Origin: Rosellinia necatrix
Taxonomy: Eukaryota > Ascomycota > Sordariomycetes > Xylariales > Xylariaceae
NCBI GenBank assembly: GCA_021209875.1
Contig: JAGYVD010000003.1
Location: 2,232,001 to 2,296,000, forward strand
Reading direction: 5' to 3'
Length of the DNA stretch: 64,000 bases
Every line of letters starts with the position of its first letter. Position 1 is the first letter of the stretch. Positions 45,079-59,719 of this stretch are shown one piece after another. The position numbers and the translations under genes are program-made. Under the pieces are notes generated by a model that was given only the letters and a program-made list of their open reading frames with translations, was not told the origin of the DNA and did not search any database.

Positions 45079-48000
45079 ACTTTTCTCCTGTATTTAATTA
45101 TATTTTTGTAATTATTTATTAAAATATTTATTACTGCTTATATTTTTTTTTATTATTTTTGTTTAATTTTTTTTATATTAATTTTAGCTAAAAAGCTTTA
45201 TATATTTATAATAGCAGAATTAATAATAAAAGTTATTTTAATTTTAATTGTTATAAAATTAATAATATTAATTATTATAAAATTAATAACAGAAGCAATT
45301 TTAATTTTAATAAATAAGTTCTTTATAATTATATTAAAATTATTATTATTTTTTATTAATTATAGTTATAAAGTTATTATATTTAATTATAGTTTTAAAT
45401 ATTATTATAATAATATTTTATTTTTATATTAATATTTATATTAAAAACTAGTTATATATGTTTATAACAAAAAATTTATTATTTTTAATATATAAATTAA
45501 AATTTATATTTTATAAGCAGTATAATATATTTTATATTAATAACTAATTATTTTTATGTTTTATATCCTGTTTATTATAAAAAATATAATAACGTTATAT
45601 TATTTTTATTATAAATATAATATATTTTATACGTTAATTAAATTATTAGCATTTAAATATCGTATAATAAAAACTTAATAATATATTTTGCTGCTAAATA
45701 TTATTTAATAATATAATCAGCTATTTTTGTTTTATTTTTAATAAAGTATTATTAATTAATTTTTAAATTAAAAATTTTACGATTAGTTTTTAATTAGCTT
45801 AATTATTAAAGCTTATAATATGTTATTATAAAAGTTAAAAATATTTAAATATTTTTAAAACATATTTAATTTTATTTTTTATATAATAGTTTTTATTTAT
45901 TTAATTTTTTTATTTTATAGTTAATTAAGTTTTAAATCAAGCTTATATTTAAACTAGCTTTATAAAATCAAGCTTTATAAAACTTATTATTATTTAACTT
46001 TTTTGTTTTTAATTTTTTTAAAGTTTTTATAATATTTTATAACTTTTAATAATACGCAAATAAATATTTAATTAAATAGTTTTTAGCTTTATTTTTAAAT
46101 AACTTAAAGTTGTTTTAACGCGACAAATAATTTTATTAAAGTTTTAATTATTTTTATATAATTTTAAATATAATATGCTGTTTAATAATTAATATATTAA
46201 AATCTAACGTAATATTTTTATTGCTTTTTATATTTTTTTATAATAATAATATTTATTGTTTTATTTATTTTTAAAAATATTTAAATTATAGCTTGTTTAA
46301 AATAATATAATTTTAATTTAATTAGCTTTTTAATAAATTTATTCTTCCGATTTTTTTATTTTATATAATAATATTACTTATTTAAATATTTATATATAAT
46401 CTATAAATTAATATAATAATTATTAAATATTTATTTTTAATAAATTCTGTTTTATTAAATTAAATAAAATTAGCAATAAAAATATTAAATTTATTATTTT
46501 AAGCTTTTTAAACTATATATATTTAAATAAAATTATAATATATTTTAGCTTTAAATAGTTTGTTTATTTTTGCTGCAGAACTATAACTTATATTTTATAA
46601 AAATAACAATTATAATATTTAATTATTATTTTAATAAATATACTAGGTTAAAAACAAAATAAAAATAATAATATTTTAAATATAGTTTATATAAACTATA
46701 TTATAAATATTAATACTATTTAAAGCTTTGTTTTAATTATTTTTAAAATTAAAAAAAATCGATAATTTTTTTATATTTAATACAGCTAGTTTATAAAAGA
46801 ATTTTTAAGCTTATAATATTATAAAATTTTTATAGTTAATATAAAATTTTTTATTTGCCTGTTATAAAATATCTGCGAAATAAATAAAAACTTTTTTTAG
46901 TTTTATAATTAACAGTTAAGCTATAAACTAGCACTATTTTAGTTTATTTTATTTTAGCTGCTAATAAAAGATTTATTTATTAAATAAATAAATTAAAAAG
47001 CTTAGTTTTTTATTTTTTTATATATAATAATATTAAAAAATTAACAGTTATATTTATTTAAAATCACTTAAAAATATTTATATAAATATTTTAAGCTATT
47101 TAATTAAAAAATAAATATATTTAGTTTAATAATATAAAATGTTTTATTAATCTAAATTATTATTAAATTAATAGTAGTACTTAAAATTAATATAATAAAA
47201 AAAATATAAATTATAATGTCGGCTTATTAATATAACGTTTTAATTAACTGTTTTAGCAATTTTTTATATAATTTTTTGCCTGTTTTTTTTTATAGCGCTA
47301 CGTTCTGCTAATAAATTTATAAATTAGTTAAAATATATTATATAGCTAGATATATATAACGTTGTTTTAAATATTTTATTATAACAGCTTTAATTAATTT
47401 AAGCAAACTTTAAATAATATTTTTTTTATGTAATACTGTTTAACTGCGTTATATAACTTCTGCTAGTAGTTTTTTTAGTTTAAATAAAATAGCAAAGTTT
47501 TTATTGCTATATATATTAATAAAGTCTACGTATATTTTTTTTATCGCTATTATTATAATTAAAACATATATAATATAGAATAGTTTTATTAGTTATAGTT
47601 TTATAAATATTGTGTATAAAAAAGCTGTAATATTATTAAACTAATTATTATTTTAATTAAGTATAACAGCTATAATATATATATAATTAAGTAGTAGTTT
47701 AGCTATAAAATTACAGCTTTAATATTAAAATAATAACTAATTATTTAATACGTTATAAAAATATAAAAATAAATTATTTATTATTTAATAATTAATATTA
47801 ATTATATTATTTTAAGTTTATGCTAGTCTGCCGCGTTTTATAATAATAATTTAAAAAAACATTTTAATGCTGATTTTCTACTTTTTAAACATTTTATTAA
47901 TAGTTTATAGCTATATAATATAATTTAAAAATTATTTATAATAAACTTTTTTGTTTATCGTTTAATCGTTAATATTTTATAAAAAACAATTAAATTTATT

Positions 48001-48639
48001 TTTTATAATATTTTATTGTTTTAATATTTTACAATATTAATATTATATTTTATTATATATTAAAATATATTAATATTAATTTTATTTTACTACTATTTTT
48101 TATATATTAATATTAATTTAAACAGCGTTATTTAATACTTTATATATTTTTTTATTAATATTTTTATTAATATTTTTATTAAAGTTTTTTGTTTTTAATC
48201 TATTTATTTATTTATAATTTTTAATAATGTTAACCTGTTTGTTTTAAACTATGCTGATTTTTTAAATAGCTGCAGTAAAGTTTGCGTTTTTTGCAGCGTT
48301 TTTGCTGTTAATACGATTAAGCAGATGTTATATTGCTAAAAAAGCTGTAATATTATAATATTTTATATATTTATTATTAAAATTAATTAAATATTAATAA
48401 AAAATTAATTTTTTTTTTATAATATTGCTTAATATTATTATTTTAGCTATAGCTTTTATTTCAGCGAGCGCGATATTTTTATATATTAATTAAATAAGTT
48501 TAATAGTAATGTTTAGTTTATTTTTATATTATGCAAGCTTTTTTATAAATATATTTATTTATAGTTTTTTTTAAATCTAAATTGCAGGAATTTTAATTTT
48601 AATAAATATAAAGGTTTTTTAATTTTTTTGCTAATATAA

Positions 48640-48830
48640 ATAAGTTGGGGCAAAAATAATAAACTTTATAGTACCGATATGTTCTTATTTTTTATTTAAT
48701 TAAATATAAACAGCTTTATAAGCTGGTAAAATTAATACTTCTATAGTTAGTGCTAGCAAGTGATTTAATCTTTATAAGGCGTGGATTTTGCGCGCCTTAT
48801 GATCTAACTGGCTTTTTTTTTTGCTGCTTA
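48640..48830. other. Less-degraded patch with a small hairpin in the AT block
   Basis: This stretch keeps G/C at many positions where the surrounding DNA has none, including a short hairpin ATAAGGCG (48774-48781) / CGCCTTAT (48793-48800). It may be an insertion younger than the main RIP event or a segment RIP skipped. No coding signal is present. Confidence 0.4.
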
Positions 48831-51800
48831 TTTTATGTAATAGCATTTATACTGCCTAAGTATTAATAAATTCTATTTTTTCTATTTTTTTTAAAAAAAA
48901 AAAAAATAATATTTAAGTGTTATATGATATAAGCTTGCTAACGTGTTTATAACCTGTTATTAATATTACGTTTTATATATATAACTTTTATTATATTATA
49001 AATAAAAATTTATTTAGTTTTTATATAATTAAAAATAGCTTTTAAAAGTTATAATAATATATATTTAACGTTTTAAAATTTTATTTTTAAAACGTTATTA
49101 AATCGGGAAAATATAAAAAAATCGCAAAGATTAAATAATATAATTAGCTATATAGTTATATACTTCTGTTTAATTAAATTAAATATTAGGATAGCTATTA
49201 CATGCGTAAATTAATAAAAAATAAATTCTGCTATTTTTTTTAAAACATAAGTTTATAAATAATATTATATAATAAATAAACAGATTTTTAATAATTTTTA
49301 AATATATGTTAGCTTTTTTTTATTGTTTAAAATATATGTTAAAATAGTTAATAAGCTTATTTAATATTTTAAAAATATTATTTTTAACGTTTTAAAATAA
49401 AATTTTATATAAATTAACGTTGCAAAGTTTTTATTTTTTAACAAAAATATTTACAACCTGTTTAAGTTTATTATTATAAATAAGTAGCGCTACTTAAAAC
49501 AACTAAAATAAATCTAACGCAGCTATAGCTATATTAATATTTTTTAAAATATTTATTAAGTTTTTGCTATATAAGTCGATAAGCTTAATTATTACTAAAT
49601 CGTAATAAATATAATAAATACTATTAATATTAACTGTTGTATTAATTAATATTTTTATTAATAATATTAAATATAAAAATACTTTAGCTATATTATTATA
49701 GTTTTTATTTTTAGCTTATTAATAAATTTTTTGTTTATTAATTTTAGTAATAATTAGCTGTTGCTTAAAAATAAAGTATTTAATTTTTATATCTGTAAAT
49801 ATAATACAACTATTAATAGCGTTAATATAATATTAATATTTATATTTAACGTAAAACTTATAGCAGCTATATTAAACGTTATTAATTTTAATAATAATAT
49901 AATAACTGTTTATTATATCTGTATTAATAAAACGTATATAATTAATTTTATATAATGCAATATATTTAAATATATTTTATTTAATTTTAGTAAAGCTAAT
50001 AATAAAGTTTTATAAAATTATAAAACTAATAATATAAGCTATAGTTACTAATATATATAATATTTTAATCTGTTCTGCTTTATTAATATATAAAATGTTT
50101 TAAATATAATAATAAACGCGTTTATTAATAGCATCAATATTTAATAAAATATTTAAAATAATCTAGCTTAAATTTAAAGCATTAATTTTATTAAAAGTGT
50201 TTTTATTAAAATATATAAAATAAAAGCATTTTTTTATTTATAATTTTTTTTATATATTATATAAATGTTTAATTTTTAAAACTATAATTAATTTTATAAT
50301 AATTAAAAACGTTATAATAAAAGCATAAATTAATTATGTTATAATGTTAATATTATATATAATCGTAATTAATATTAAAATATTTAATATAAAAAATCAA
50401 AATAAATAAAAAACTATAACATTATTACAAGCTTTATTTAATATATTTAAATATAACTTAATAATTCTTTTAAAAATATTATAAATAAAGCTTAGCAAAC
50501 GTTAGTTATTAATTTTTTAATACAAGCTTGTTGCTAAACTTGTTTTGCTATATTTATATAACGTTATTTATATTATAATCTAAAATTGCTTTTAAAATAA
50601 GTTTTTAATAAATTATATTAATATTAATATTATTAAGATTAAATAAAATTAATAGATATTTTTTTATTAATACTAAATAATTAAATATAATTAATATAAT
50701 TTATAAAAAACGTAAATAATATAAACAGTTATATATATTTTTTCTGCTGCATATATATTTTAATATATAGCTAATATAATATTATATATTATTTTATTAA
50801 TTTAAAAGTATTAATAATTACTAACAAAAATAGTTTTACGTTTTTATCTATAATAATTATAATAATCTGTTTTTTAGTTTTTAGTTTTATTAATAATAAC
50901 TAATATAGGATTAATTTCTACGCTGATTAGCGCTAAAAAAGCATACGCTAGTATTTTAATAATAAATCTTTTAATATATAATAAACAGAAAAATAACTTA
51001 ATAAATAAAAGCTATGCTTTTTAATAATTATAAATAAGCTGCGTATTTATAATATATAAAAAATAAAACTTATAATAAAATAAAATTATATAATAAGCTA
51101 TATAAATAAATAGCAGAAATAAAAAGTTTTTTCTATTTTAAACAAGGGTATTTTAATTTATAATTTATACGTTATTTTTACTAATCTATTTTAAAAAAAC
51201 GTAATTAATATAAGTTAGCAGGCATAATTATAAATTATATATAATACTTGCTTTAAATATAAAAAAATACGTAATATTTATTTAAAACTAAAATATTTTT
51301 ATTATTAAATACATATATACCGCAAACTAAAAATAATGAAAAATAACTTATATTATTAAAAAATATTAAAAAGTTTTATAAACTTTTTATATGTTTATAT
51401 AAATATAATATATTTATATTAATATTATTTTTATTTTAGCTTTTAGCTAATTAAATACAGCTTATAAAAACCTATTATTTTTAGTTACGTTAAACTTTTT
51501 AACGTTATATTTAAAACTATTATATTTTTAATATTATATTAAAATAATAATAAAAAATAAATAATAAATATTAAACGTTTATTTTTAAATATTTTGTTAT
51601 AATATATAGTTATTTTAATAACTTTTTATTTTTAAATTAATATATAAATACTCTAGTTTTAGTTTGCTTATAATATTATTATAATAAATTAAAAATATTT
51701 TATTTAAAGTTTATTGCTAGTTCTTATATTTTTTTTATATATTTAAACTATTTAACTCTATAATATAGTTGTATTTTAACTATTAAAAATAAAGTCGGAC

Positions 51801-54281
51801 ATATTTTTACATAATTAATAATATTTTTAATAATTTATTTATTAATGCTATTTATATTTAAGCTGCTTAGTTCTAATGTTTTATAGTTATAAATATTTTT
51901 TTTTGCTAACTTAAAATATTTAATTAAAATGTTTTTTTATTAACGTAATTATTTAAATAGTTTAATGCAGTATTTAAAATTGCTAAATTTTTTTTTAACT
52001 ATAAATAGACCGATTTTAAAAAAAATAAGCTTGGTCTAGTTTTATAAATAATATTTAAACTGTTTAAACTTTATTAGTTTAATATATACTAAATTATATT
52101 TATTAATAGTTAATAGTTTATTATATTTGTTGTTATAATATATTTTTATTTTTATTTATATAATTATTATAACATTTGCTGCTTTTATTATAATATTTAT
52201 TATATTTATATATAATTATTTTTAATTTTAAAGTTAATTAATAAAAAGTTTTAAATTTTTTTTATATAATAATTTATATAATATTTATTTAATAATAGCA
52301 GATCTTAATATATTAAAACAATATATAGCATGTTTAACAAAGTTTTTTTAATTATTAACTCTAAGCTTTTTTTTTAGCATAATAATTAATAAAGTCTATA
52401 ATATTTAAATAATATATTTAACCTGTCCGTTAGCTGCTTAATAATATAATGCTGTTATTTTAATATTAATATTATTTATTTTATATAATGTTATCTATAA
52501 TCTATTTATTAGTTTAAAATTAATATTTAATATAAAAACATTTAATAATTTTTAGTCAGGGTATATATAAAATATATATAATTAAGCTTAGTTTTTATAA
52601 TATATAAATTTTTGCCGATAATATATTTAATAAATTTAAATAATTTATATATTACTACTAATATTACGTTATTTTTATTTATAAAATCTAGCAGTCCAAC
52701 AATAAAATTAAAACATAATATAAAAAAGTATATACAAAGTATTAATTAGTTAAAGATCTTTATATAATTAATGCCTAGTTTTTTTTATTAATACATATAT
52801 AAGACAGGTTTTAACGTATTTTATAATATATTTTCTAATGTTTAAAAAAATAATATAAATTGTAAATAATTAGCTGTTTATTATATTTTAAAATAAGCTT
52901 AATTATTATATATTATTTATAATGCTTTAGTTTAAATAGTAGCAGAAATAACTAGTTTATTTTTATTATTGTTTATATAATATATTAATTTAAATTTTAA
53001 ATCGTAGCAGAATATATATAAAATAATAATAGGCTTTTTTATTTGTTTTAATATTTTTATATAATTTTATTAAACGTTTATATATTATATAAAATATATA
53101 GTTAGTTTATATAGCTTTTATTATATTATTTTATATTTTAAATATTATATATATTATTAATACTATTATATTTTATATATTTTACAGCATAATTTTTATT
53201 TTTAGTATAGCTAATATTATTATAATTTATTATAATATAAATATTGATTATATATTTTAATATTTAGGTTTTAATATTTTAATTAACGCGTTAATATTTT
53301 CTTGTACTGCAGTAATTTAATTTATCTTAATTTTTTTAATCGCAGGCTGTTTTTTTTTAGTTTGTTATTAAGTTACTACTAAAAATAATATAGCTTTAAA
53401 AAGTTTAAAAGCTGCATAAGCAAAATAATAGCATTATTTATTTAAAATAGTTTAAATAATATATTAATATTTATAAATATTTTATTTAATATATAATATA
53501 TTTAAATCTTTTATTATATCTGGCCAAAAATATTTTTTAATTAATTAAACAATTAAATCTTTTAAACGTTTAATAATTAATTAAAAAGCTTGTGTTATTA
53601 TAGCATAATTTATATATATATATATTTTATTATAATTAAAATATTAAATAAGTTTTTTAATATTTATATTAAGCTATAAGTTTTAATTTTATAAATATTA
53701 TATTATTTTTAATAAATATTAATATATAAAATAAAAACAATATAAAACGTAATTTATTATTTTTCTGTTTTTAATATAGTTTTACTTTAATATTATTTAA
53801 TCTGTTTAAATTAACTTATAAAATAAAAAGTTTATTATAATTAAAAACGTTAAACTAATAGTTTTATAAATATAGTTTTTAAAAATATTTTATACTTTTT
53901 ATGTTTATTTTTATATTTTATTTTTATAAGTTATTATATTATTATATTATTTTTATATTTAAATTAATATTATATTTATTTTAAGATCTAGTTTAAAAAG
54001 CAGTATTTTAAATAATAGTTAATAATTACGTGCTTATTTAGCTTTAATAAAATTAGCTTTTTTAAGCAGTTTTTAAATCTTAATGTTTTAAGTTTATTTA
54101 GTAACGCAGTAATATTTGCGAATTAATAAATATTATATTATTAAAAACTTATAAGCTTTAATTTATTTTTAAATTTTTAAAAATTTTTGAACATTATTAA
54201 GTTTTTTATAGCTTTATTTTTTTTTGTTTATAAACAGCTTTAATTTAAACATGTGTTGACACAGTCAGGAAAGGGGGGGGC

Positions 54282-54316
54282 TCCTTATCTAGCTAGCGGA
54301 GCTAGCTAGATAAGGA
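54282..54316. repeat. Perfect hairpin 1 of the foldback element
   Basis: The arms TCCTTATCTAGCTAGC and GCTAGCTAGATAAGGA are exact reverse complements with a 3-nt loop. The arm itself contains the self-complementary word CTAGCTAG. Confidence 0.9.
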
Positions 54317-54349
54317 TTGTGTAGCTTAGATAAGGTAACCTAGCCTAAA

Positions 54350-54380
54350 AGGCTTCTGGTCCCTGCGGGACCAGAAGCCT
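54350..54380. repeat. Perfect hairpin 2 of the foldback element
   Basis: The arms AGGCTTCTGGTCCC and GGGACCAGAAGCCT are exact reverse complements with the 3-nt loop TGC. Confidence 0.9.
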
Positions 54381-57300
54381 CCATCTAATCTACATCACAC
54401 TTTACAGACTCAATACCACACTACCCCTAGTAATCCTTACTATGTGTTGTTTTAGCGTTTTAAATCTATGCTATATAAAAAAATATTTTTTAAACGTTAT
54501 AATATAACCTGATTTTATAAAAATATTAAAAATAATATTTAAATAATAAATATAATCTATTATTATTTTAAAAAATTATAATATTATTAATATATATTAA
54601 TATAAATTTTTATAAATAAAGTTTTATTAAATTTTTATTTTATATTAAAAAATTTAAAAATAACTTTAGCTTCATTGTTATAACTATAAGTTGTTTTTAT
54701 TTATAATATAACGTAATAAAAGCTGTTTTATATTTATTTGTTTTTATAAATTATTAATAATATTTTTTATAATATTTATAATTATAAATACTATAGCGTT
54801 ATATATAGCTTTTAATATATTATTTTATTTAAAAAAATAAACGTTATTTATAACTTTTATGTTTATTTTTTTAAAATTTATTATAAGCTTTAGTTTATTT
54901 TTTTACTATATAATAAAAGCTAGTAATACGATTAGATAAAGTTAGCCTAGCAGCATTAGTTCTACTACTTTAATATTTTTAATAGTTATAAAATTATTTT
55001 AATTGTTTATATGTTTTTTAAAACTGCTAATATAATTATTAGTTTAAATTATTTATATTTATATTAGTTTTAAAATAAATAAACATTTTAATACTATTAT
55101 TAAATTTATTAAGCTTTAAACAAAATAAATAAAAATATTTTTATATTATTTGCTTAATCTGCTTATATATTTTTAAGCTTTAGTCTAAAAATATATTAAT
55201 TTTTAATTTATTAAGCCAAAATTATAGTGTTTTATTTGCAGGATCAAAAAATTATAAAAATAGCTATATTTATATTTATTTATTTTTATTATTAACATTT
55301 TTTTATACGTTTAATACGTTTTTAATTAATATATTATATATAGCTTTAGTTACTGCTTTAAAAATTGTTAATATATATTTTATATTTTATATATTTATAT
55401 ATGTTTTAAATATTTTAAAAATCTTTTTATATATAGTTATTAATAACGTTTTAAAATTAGCAAATTTTATAACTTAGTTATATTTATTTATTGCGTTATT
55501 TTATATAATATTATATAAATTTTTATAAAATCTATAATAAGTTTAAAAATTATTATATAAATTTAGTTTGTAATTAAAACTTTTAAGTATTTTATTATAA
55601 TCGCTGTTTTTAACGCTAATATAATTATAATAATATTTTTGCTTAAATAAAATTATTTTATAATAAAGCTTTAGTTTATTTATTTTTATTGCTAATAAAA
55701 CGATATATTGATTTAAATTATTAATTTAAAGCTTATTGTTCTAGTTTTTTATTTTTAAATTATATAAAGCTAGTGCTATTTAAAAATTTAATTTTTAATA
55801 ACATTTTATAACTAAATTAATTAATAATATATATATATTATATAATAGTTTAGAATTATTTATTTATATTTTTAATTAAATATAAATATCGGCGCATTTT
55901 ATTATTTATAAACTACTTTTAATACTGTTTAGCTTAAAAGTTTAATTATTTTATAATATTAAATAAAAAAAAAGCTATATTAACAAAAGCTGAAAATATA
56001 TTATTATTTATATAAACAATTGTTTTAAAATAAAAAAACTTTTTAGTTATATTTTTAATTTTTATAATAAATAATTTAATTATTTTTATTATTTATAATG
56101 CTTAAAAACTTTAATATTATAATTTGTTTTTAATATATTAATTTATTATATCGCTTTTTTATAATTTTAAAATATATTAAGTTATTGATTAGTTTTATTA
56201 ATATTAAATAATTTATAAAGTTTACGTTTAAGTTATATTAATATATATTTTTGCTGTTTTTTAGTATTATATATAATAATAACTTAAAACAATATTTAAA
56301 ATTTTAAAAAAATAATTACTGCTTAGTAATATTTTTTTTATTAAACATGTTATTTAATATAGTATTAAATATTTAATTTAAAATTTATTTATTATATGTT
56401 ATATTTATATTTAATAATATATAAAAATAATATAGCGTTACTACTTAATAAAACGTTTTTTATAGCGTTTTTTTAAATGTTTTTAATTTAACAGCTTTTT
56501 TATTATTACTGTTATTATTTTTAAAAATATTATTAGAATTAAAGTTATAGTTAAGTTTAAACTTTTTATTTGTTTTAAATTATAATATATTAAATTATTT
56601 ATTAATATATACGTTTATATTACTTTTATTAGTTGTTTAAATATATTTAACTAATTCTTTTTATTTTAATTATAGTTTTTTAATTACGATTTTTTAATTA
56701 TTATGTTTATAATTATTATAATTTTTTAAAACTTTTAATTATATTAGTAATTTTTTTAGTTTTTTATTATTTTGTTTTAAAATAGTTTAAAGTTAGGTTT
56801 AAAGTTAAAATAAGTTTAGTATTTTTTAAAAAATTATTAAGTATAAACATTATATTTAAAAATAAAAGTAATTTATTATTGTTAGTCTTATTATTATATT
56901 TTTGCTAATATTTTATTTAAAATTAATTAATATTTAAATTAATATTTTTTTTTGCTTTTTTTAATTAAATTCTTTAATTTTTAAATTTTTAATTATATAT
57001 TTTTGCTTAATATAAATAGCATGCTACTGTTTTATAGTAAAATATTTATAAGTGCTTATTTAATTTTATAAATTAGTTATAATATTTTTTAATTTTTAAA
57101 GTTTAACTAAAATTTTTAAATAATTATTTAAGTTATTAAATATATAATAAATAATATAGTTTTTATTAGCACTTTTATTTTATTATCATATTTAATTTTG
57201 TTATTAATATATTTATTAATTAATTTATTTGTTTTATTAGCAAAATCATGCTTTTACTGTTTATTATTTTTATAACTTTAAATCTATTTTTTAAACCCGT

Positions 57301-59468
57301 TTTTAAGCTTTGCTTTAATAAAATCTAGATTTTAAATAATTTATATTTTTAAGTTCTAAGTTAAACTTTTAAACTAATACGCCTCTGCTAATAAAAAATT
57401 TATTATAATTTTTATATTAAATTTTTAAATATAATTAATACTTTTTAAATATTTTTAAATAGTTTAGTTTATTAATATATTATATAATTAGTATTAAATT
57501 TTAATTTATTATAAATTTTGTTTTTATATATATTTATTTTTTAATTTTAAACCTGAAGCGCTATTAACAGTTAGAATTTTTAATATTTATATTTATTTAA
57601 TAGCTAATACAATAGTTTATATATTAATTAAATATATTTTTGCAATATATTTTATTTTATGCTTTATTATTTTATAAATTTAAATTATTTAGCTTGCTGT
57701 TTAATAAGCTTAAACAAAAAATATATAGTTATATTTTATATAATATTTAATATTTTTAAAATAGTTGTAATATTATTAATAAAATTAAAAGTAGTTATAA
57801 TATAATAAATAATAATAAAAATAGTTGTAGTATTATATTAGATTAAATTAATAATACAAGTAAAAATATTAAAAATAAGTATTTAATAATATTTTATAAT
57901 ATAAACTGCAGTAAAATAATGTTTATTTTAGATTTAATTAATTAATTAACTGTTTAAATCTATAAATAAAAATTTAAAAACAGTTAATTTTATTTTAAAT
58001 AAAAGCTGAAATTTTATTATAAGCTTATATTAATTAATTTTTTTTTTGTTGTTTATTATATTTTTTATCGCGTTATAAGCTTTTAGCTAAATATTTTTAT
58101 TTATTAAATGTTATAATTTTAAATATAAACTTAAGTTTATATTATTAATAATTTTATAAATAACTGCTGCGTTTTATTTATAATTTAAGTTAATATATTA
58201 TAATATAAAAAAAAAAAGCAGTAGAAGCAGTAATAATAAAAAAAAAAAATAATAACTTTTATAAACTTTCCGATTTTTTTATTTTTTTATTTTTTTTTAT
58301 TTTTTTTTATTTTTCGCTAGTAGGTTATACCTGGCTTAAGCTATTTTATTTTTTCTGTTTTAATTTTTACCGGCAGGTTTTTAAAGTTTATTTAAAAAAA
58401 AAATAATTTAAAAATATTAGGACTTAATATAATTTTATAATTTTATATAATTAATTTTCTGCTTTTTATAAATATAAATATTATGCCTACTAATATAAAT
58501 TTTTAAAAATAGTATTATTTTTTAGCAAAATAATATTTAAAAAATAAATATAAAAATAACGTTTTATTGTTTTAATATAAAAATATTAATTATTATTTTT
58601 TTTTTTAATTAACTTTTAAATAATTTTTAATTAAATTAGCGTAAAAGTAGCTAGGTTTGCTGTTAAAAATTTATATCGTATTTTATAAAAATAATAAAAA
58701 TATTTTTTATTTTTACTTTTAGTTTAATTAAAAAAAAATTATTTGCTTTTAATACTAAAAAAATAATTAATATATTTAATAAAATATAAGTTTTAAAAAT
58801 TAGTTTTTTTTAATTTATATATAAATTTTATAAATAAGTTTTATTAACGTTTTTAGTTAATTATTAATTATGTTTTAAATAATTTGCTAGTTAAAAATAA
58901 TTTATTTATTTTAAATTTAATATAAAAGTTTTTAAATAAAATAAATAAAAATTAAATTTTTTTATAATAATAATAACGTTAAATTTAATAAAGTTAAATA
59001 TTAGTTTTAGCTTTTATTTTAATATATTAAATAAAAATAAATTATTTTTATTTTAATAAACCGTTTTTAGCGTTTTTAAAACAGTTGTTTTTTTTGCTTA
59101 TAAATAATTAATATATATAAAAAATCTTAAATATTATTTTTAAAAGTTTTTAATAAAATATAATTAAAAACTTTATAGTTTTATATTTAATATTTAAATA
59201 TTATACTAATAATTAAATTTTTTAATAAAACTATAGCTTGTTTTATATATACTAAGCTTTTAAAAATTAAATATAACTTTATTATATAATATGTTAATAA
59301 TAAAATTAATAATAAAATTTTTATTAAAAGTTTAATAAATAATTTAATTAAATAGATCAGTTAAAATTAATTATTAATTTAAAATTAAATCTTATAACAA
59401 TAAATCGAATTTATTTATTAAAAATTGTTTTAGCAGGCAAAAACATTTAAAATAATTACTAACTATTA

Positions 59469-59714
59469 TATAAAAGCTAGCAGCATATAAAATAATAATA
59501 TTATATTATTAGCTACAGCTAATATAATAAAAATTTTAAATTAAAACTAATATATAATTTTAATTTTTTAGTTCGTAAAAAAAAAAGTAAAGCTAGTAAT
59601 ATAATAGTTCGTAAATAAAAGCACAAAAGATCCAGTGGGTTATTAATAGATCCTTAAATGGGTCCGTAAGGTGATGTACTTCTGTATCTCAATCTGTACT
59701 CCTGTATCTTAACA
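59469..59714 (+). repeat. 3' LTR (outer part spared by RIP)
   Basis: 246 bp ending CTGTATCTTAACA, followed by the target duplication ATGTA. Its inner half is A/T-converted (starts TATAAAAGCT, corresponding to TGTAAGGGCC) and its outer half retains GC. Confidence 0.93.
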
Positions 59715-59719
59715 ATGTA

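Larger units (their letters stand above)
54251..54449. mobile_element. 183-bp double-hairpin (foldback/MITE-like) insertion with 8-bp target duplication
   Basis: A GC-normal island lies in the AT block between two identical 8-bp copies of ATGTGTTG (54251-54258 and 54442-54449). The element is 54259-54441. Its ends form weak imperfect inverted repeats (ACACAGTCAGGA against ACATAGTAAGGA when the right end is read with two duplicated bases). It contains two near-perfect hairpins: 54282-54316 (16-bp arms, loop GGA) and 54350-54380 (14-bp arms, loop TGC). The 8-bp duplication and size fit a hAT-type MITE. A solo LTR is less likely because there is no TG...CA. Since it is not RIP-converted while all flanks are, it inserted after the main RIP episode or escaped it as a short single-copy piece. 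Confidence 0.7.
44828..59719. mobile_element. RIP-degraded LTR retrotransposon-like element with 5-bp target duplication
   Basis: The element runs from 44833 to 59714 (14,882 bp), flanked by the duplication ATGTA at 44828-44832 and 59715-59719. Its ends are 246-bp direct repeats beginning TG and ending CA, the LTR signature. The interior is almost pure A+T, with CpA/TpG dinucleotides nearly absent, which is the expected product of repeat-induced point mutation, so no gag, protease, reverse transcriptase or integrase can be read and Ty3 versus Ty1 type cannot be decided. At 14.9 kb it is about twice a usual fungal LTR element, so nested insertions are likely; one GC-normal 183-bp insertion is obvious. 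A poly-T/AT tract lies at about 58270-58315. Primer-binding and polypurine tracts were looked for but are not recognisable after RIP. Every ORF in the block is short and without codon structure. Confidence 0.9.

Noticed and set aside
49761..49955. 64-codon ORF in the AT block
   Set aside because: Only Asn/Ile/Tyr/Phe codons expected from AT-only DNA; no coding meaning.
54259..54441. Solo LTR interpretation of the GC island
   Set aside because: Starts at or near TGTTGACA but has no CA end or 5-bp duplication; the exact 8-bp repeat fits a DNA element better.
44833..59714. Mitochondrial insertion or centromere as the origin of the AT block
   Set aside because: LTRs, target duplications and pure transition damage explain it as a RIP-degraded retroelement; no mitochondrial gene is readable, and the size is small for a centromere.
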